From: Lysobacterales bacterium
GTDB lineage: Bacteria > Pseudomonadota > Gammaproteobacteria > Xanthomonadales > SZUA-36
Direction: 5' to 3'
DNA length: 7,455 nucleotides
Assembly (NCBI GenBank): GCA_009692275.1
Contig: SHZL01000135.1
Location: 1 to 7,455, forward strand
The translations under genes were made by a program, and so were the position numbers. Below the pieces are notes generated by a model. It did no database searches. It saw only the letters and a list, made by a program, of their open reading frames with translations, and was not told where the DNA came from. Positions 6,216 through 7,455 of the stretch are shown here, piece by piece; positions within the stretch are counted from its first letter, which is position 1, and each line of letters starts with the position of its first letter.

Positions 6216-6475
6216 TTGACTATTACAAAACAGAATATTAGACTGAGCAAAGCAGCCTCGAGGTATCTGGCCCGGCTCCCACCGCACGCCGCCTGCTCAA
6301 AGAGCTCGAAAATGTTGCGACCGGCGCGGCAGGCAAAACGCGAGTAAAGAGGCTCACAGGCCGGACCGAGTCGCGATCGCGGATCGGCGACCATCGGATC
6401 GTATTCGAGTGGCGCGATGGTGGCACGATGTTGCTGGTATTAAAAATCGGACCGCGCGGGGATGTTTACAAATGA
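6216..6475 (+). pseudogene. RelE/ParE-type toxin gene broken by a frameshift
   Basis: Two overlapping frames together give one RelE-like protein of about 86 residues, the usual family length. The first, from a TTG at 6216 to about 6290, reads LTITKQNIRLSKAASRYLARLPPHAA, the N-terminal strand and helix typical of RelE toxins. The second, from about 6290 to the TGA at 6473-6475, contains LLKELENVATG, VKRLTGR, RIGDHRIVFEW and, at the end, LLVLKIGPRGDVYK, the core strands and C-terminal Arg/Tyr region of RelE/StbE proteins. The shift lies near 6285-6293 and corresponds to loss of one base (or four) from an ancestral frame; without repair translation would stop at 6345 after 43 residues. No slippery heptamer is present. 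The stop overlaps the antitoxin ATG as ATGA, the normal toxin-antitoxin layout. There is no ATG start, so TTG or a lost ATG must be assumed. A sequencing error is the main alternative to a real pseudogene. Confidence 0.75.
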
Positions 6476-6852
6476 GAGTCCAGGTAATCGAGAAAGACGG
6501 GAAGCCGCTGTACGCGGTTATTCCTTTTGAAGACTACGAATCGTTATTGCTTGCTGCGCGCACCGCGGGGGAAGATCAGGATCTTGCTGCCATCCGCGCT
6601 GCGATCGATGCCGGCGAGGAAACCTATCCACCGGAGTTCGTCGAAAAGCTGATCGAGACGGATTCGAAGCTCAGGGAATGGCGCAAGTACCGCGGCATGA
6701 CGCAGGTTCAGTTGGCAGAAAAGGCTTCAATCAGCCAGGGTGCGATAGCGACCATTGAACGGGGGAAGCGAACACCAAACATGGGTACCGCGCGGCGCCT
6801 GGCATTGACGCTGCAATGCGATATTGACGATCTCTTTGGTCACTGGAAATAG
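6472..6852 (+). CDS. Antitoxin with Phd-like N-terminus and XRE-family helix-turn-helix
   Basis: A 126-residue protein. Residues 1-30 (MRVQVIEKDGKPLYAVIPFE, then DYESLLLAA) look like the Phd/YefM-type segment that recognises a start-of-strand plus helix. Residues 31-65 form an acidic linker (AIDAGEETYPPEFVEKLIET) that could wrap the toxin. Residues 67-121 form an XRE/Cro-like DNA-binding domain with LREWRKYRGMTQVQLAEKA, then ISQGAIATIERGKRTPN as recognition region and LALTLQCDIDDLF at the end. This architecture accompanies RelE-type toxins, and the gene overlaps the toxin remnant's stop by ATGA. It would neutralise the toxin and repress its own promoter, probably at the AT-rich repeats near 6209-6239. 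With the toxin frameshifted, it may now be an orphan antitoxin or plain regulator. An ATG at 6409 in the same frame lies within the toxin remnant and is not credible as the start. Confidence 0.87.
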   Translation: MRVQVIEKDGKPLYAVIPFEDYESLLLAARTAGEDQDLAAIRAAIDAGEETYPPEFVEKLIETDSKLREWRKYRGMTQVQLAEKASISQGAIATIERGKRTPNMGTARRLALTLQCDIDDLFGHWK

Positions 6853-6914
6853 ATTCTTCCATACCCTGTATGATGCTCACATGGCCACTGAAGGCCTTGT
6901 CTGCGGATCCAGCC

Positions 6915-7455
6915 ATGCCTGCTCTGCCCCTGCCTGAATTGCCCCTGCGTGATTTACCCCTGCGTGAGCTACGTTACCGCTATCAAACGCTTGACCTGGG
7001 TGGTATTGCCATCCATGTTCGCACCCTGTGGGACCAGCAGCAGTTTTCCGATACGGAAGGGACTGCTGCCCGCTTGGGAATTTCTTCGGCTGCCTGGCCC
7101 TTGTTCGGGCTGATCTGGGCCTCCGGGGAAGTGCTGGCGCGATTGATGGTGACGGTTGAAATTGCCGGCAAGCGCGTCCTGGAAGTGGGTTGTGGCATCG
7201 GGCTGGCCAGCCTGGTGCTGAACCAGCGCATGGCCGATATCACCGCGACGGACATCCATCCCGAGGCTGGGCGCTTCTTACGGGAAAATACCCGCATCAA
7301 CCAGGATCGCCCGATTCCCTTCGTGCGCACCGGTTGGTCGGATGCGATTAGCGAACTTGGCTGCTTCGACCTCATTATCGGCAGTGACCTGCTGTATGAA
7401 CGCGCCCATGTAATCCCGCTGGCTGGCTTTATCCATCAGCACGCTGGCGAGAATT
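6915..7455 (+). CDS. Class I SAM-dependent methyltransferase, Methyltransf_16/METTL type (3' end outside window)
   Basis: The frame is open to the window edge with 180 complete codons. The Rossmann motif I is RVLEVGCGIGLASLVL at about residues 79-94. The acidic end of strand 2 is TATDIHPEA (ribose-binding Asp), and motif IV is FDLIIGSDLLYE. The DLLYE form with the preceding GxGxGL loop is typical of the METTL21-like lysine methyltransferase group, many of which act on proteins; the substrate here is unknown. N-terminal to the fold there is an IHVRTLWDQQQF region and SSAAWPLFGLIWASGEVLA, a conserved stretch of this family. In-frame ATG codons at 6870 and 6873 would add 14-15 residues. I prefer 6915 because the family-like sequence begins at the Leu-Pro-Leu-Arg run, but no start has a good ribosome site. 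The gene begins 62 nt after the antitoxin and need not be functionally linked to it. Confidence 0.85.
   Translation, partial: MPALPLPELPLRDLPLRELRYRYQTLDLGGIAIHVRTLWDQQQFSDTEGTAARLGISSAAWPLFGLIWASGEVLARLMVTVEIAGKRVLEVGCGIGLASLVLNQRMADITATDIHPEAGRFLRENTRINQDRPIPFVRTGWSDAISELGCFDLIIGSDLLYERAHVIPLAGFIHQHAGEN
6924..6968 (+). repeat. Three in-frame 15-bp repeats encoding L-P-L-(P/R)-(E/D)
   Basis: The 15-base units at 6924-6938, 6939-6953 and 6954-6968 encode LPLPE, LPLRD and LPLRE, followed directly by LRYRYQT. The invariant core is CCCCTGC. Units two and three differ mainly at wobble bases. They expand the methyltransferase N-terminus by coding-sequence duplication. Confidence 0.8.

Noticed and set aside
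6280..6295. Programmed ribosomal frameshift in the toxin
   Set aside because: There is no slippery homopolymeric heptamer at the junction and no obvious stimulatory element, so a mutation or read error is more likely.
6101..6394. Minus-strand open frame of 97 codons with a hydrophobic segment
   Set aside because: The hydrophobic run comes from the AT-rich stretch read backwards, and the frame is antisense to the toxin remnant. Its C-terminal SARGIADGLEENGG looks protein-like, but I recognise no family.

Overview
The window (about 7.5 kb, moderately GC-rich) looks like chromosomal DNA of a gammaproteobacterium. This rests on gene content, the style of the proteins and two kinds of REP-like palindromic repeats that are common in Pseudomonas-, Xanthomonas- and marine gammaproteobacterial-type genomes. 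The genus cannot be fixed from the sequence alone. There is no rRNA, tRNA, CRISPR array, insertion sequence or phage gene.

Left block, minus strand (1-3226). Three closely packed genes read leftwards: a 12-segment MFS transporter, an APH/hydroxylysine-kinase-like small-molecule kinase, and a class III PLP enzyme whose active site resembles the phospho-lyase subgroup (ethanolamine-phosphate or 5-phosphohydroxylysine phospho-lyases). The last gene is cut by the window edge. The gaps are 11 nt and 32 nt, so this is very likely one operon. Import, phosphorylation and PLP-dependent removal of phosphate and ammonia form a coherent catabolic route for an amino alcohol or hydroxy-amino acid. The substrate is not identifiable here.

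Central block, plus strand (3429-6032). A rubrerythrin without a rubredoxin domain is followed by an Fe-S/CCG-domain protein (HdrD/GlpC-like) and a DUF3501 protein. This trio recurs as a neighbourhood in proteobacteria and has no settled function. A peroxide- or redox-stress role with the Fe-S protein as electron carrier is a reasonable inference. Each gap between the genes carries a different family of palindromic repeat: an inverted pair of 28-nt units plus a 20-bp tandem repeat in the first gap, and a GTAG-type REP cluster in the second.

Right block, plus strand (6033-7455). After an AT-rich stretch lies a type II toxin-antitoxin locus. The RelE-type toxin is split by a frameshift, and the antitoxin (Phd-like N-terminus, XRE helix-turn-helix C-terminus) is intact and overlaps the toxin stop codon by ATGA. 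The window ends inside a class I SAM-dependent methyltransferase of the Methyltransf_16/METTL type, whose N-terminus holds a threefold 15-bp repeat.
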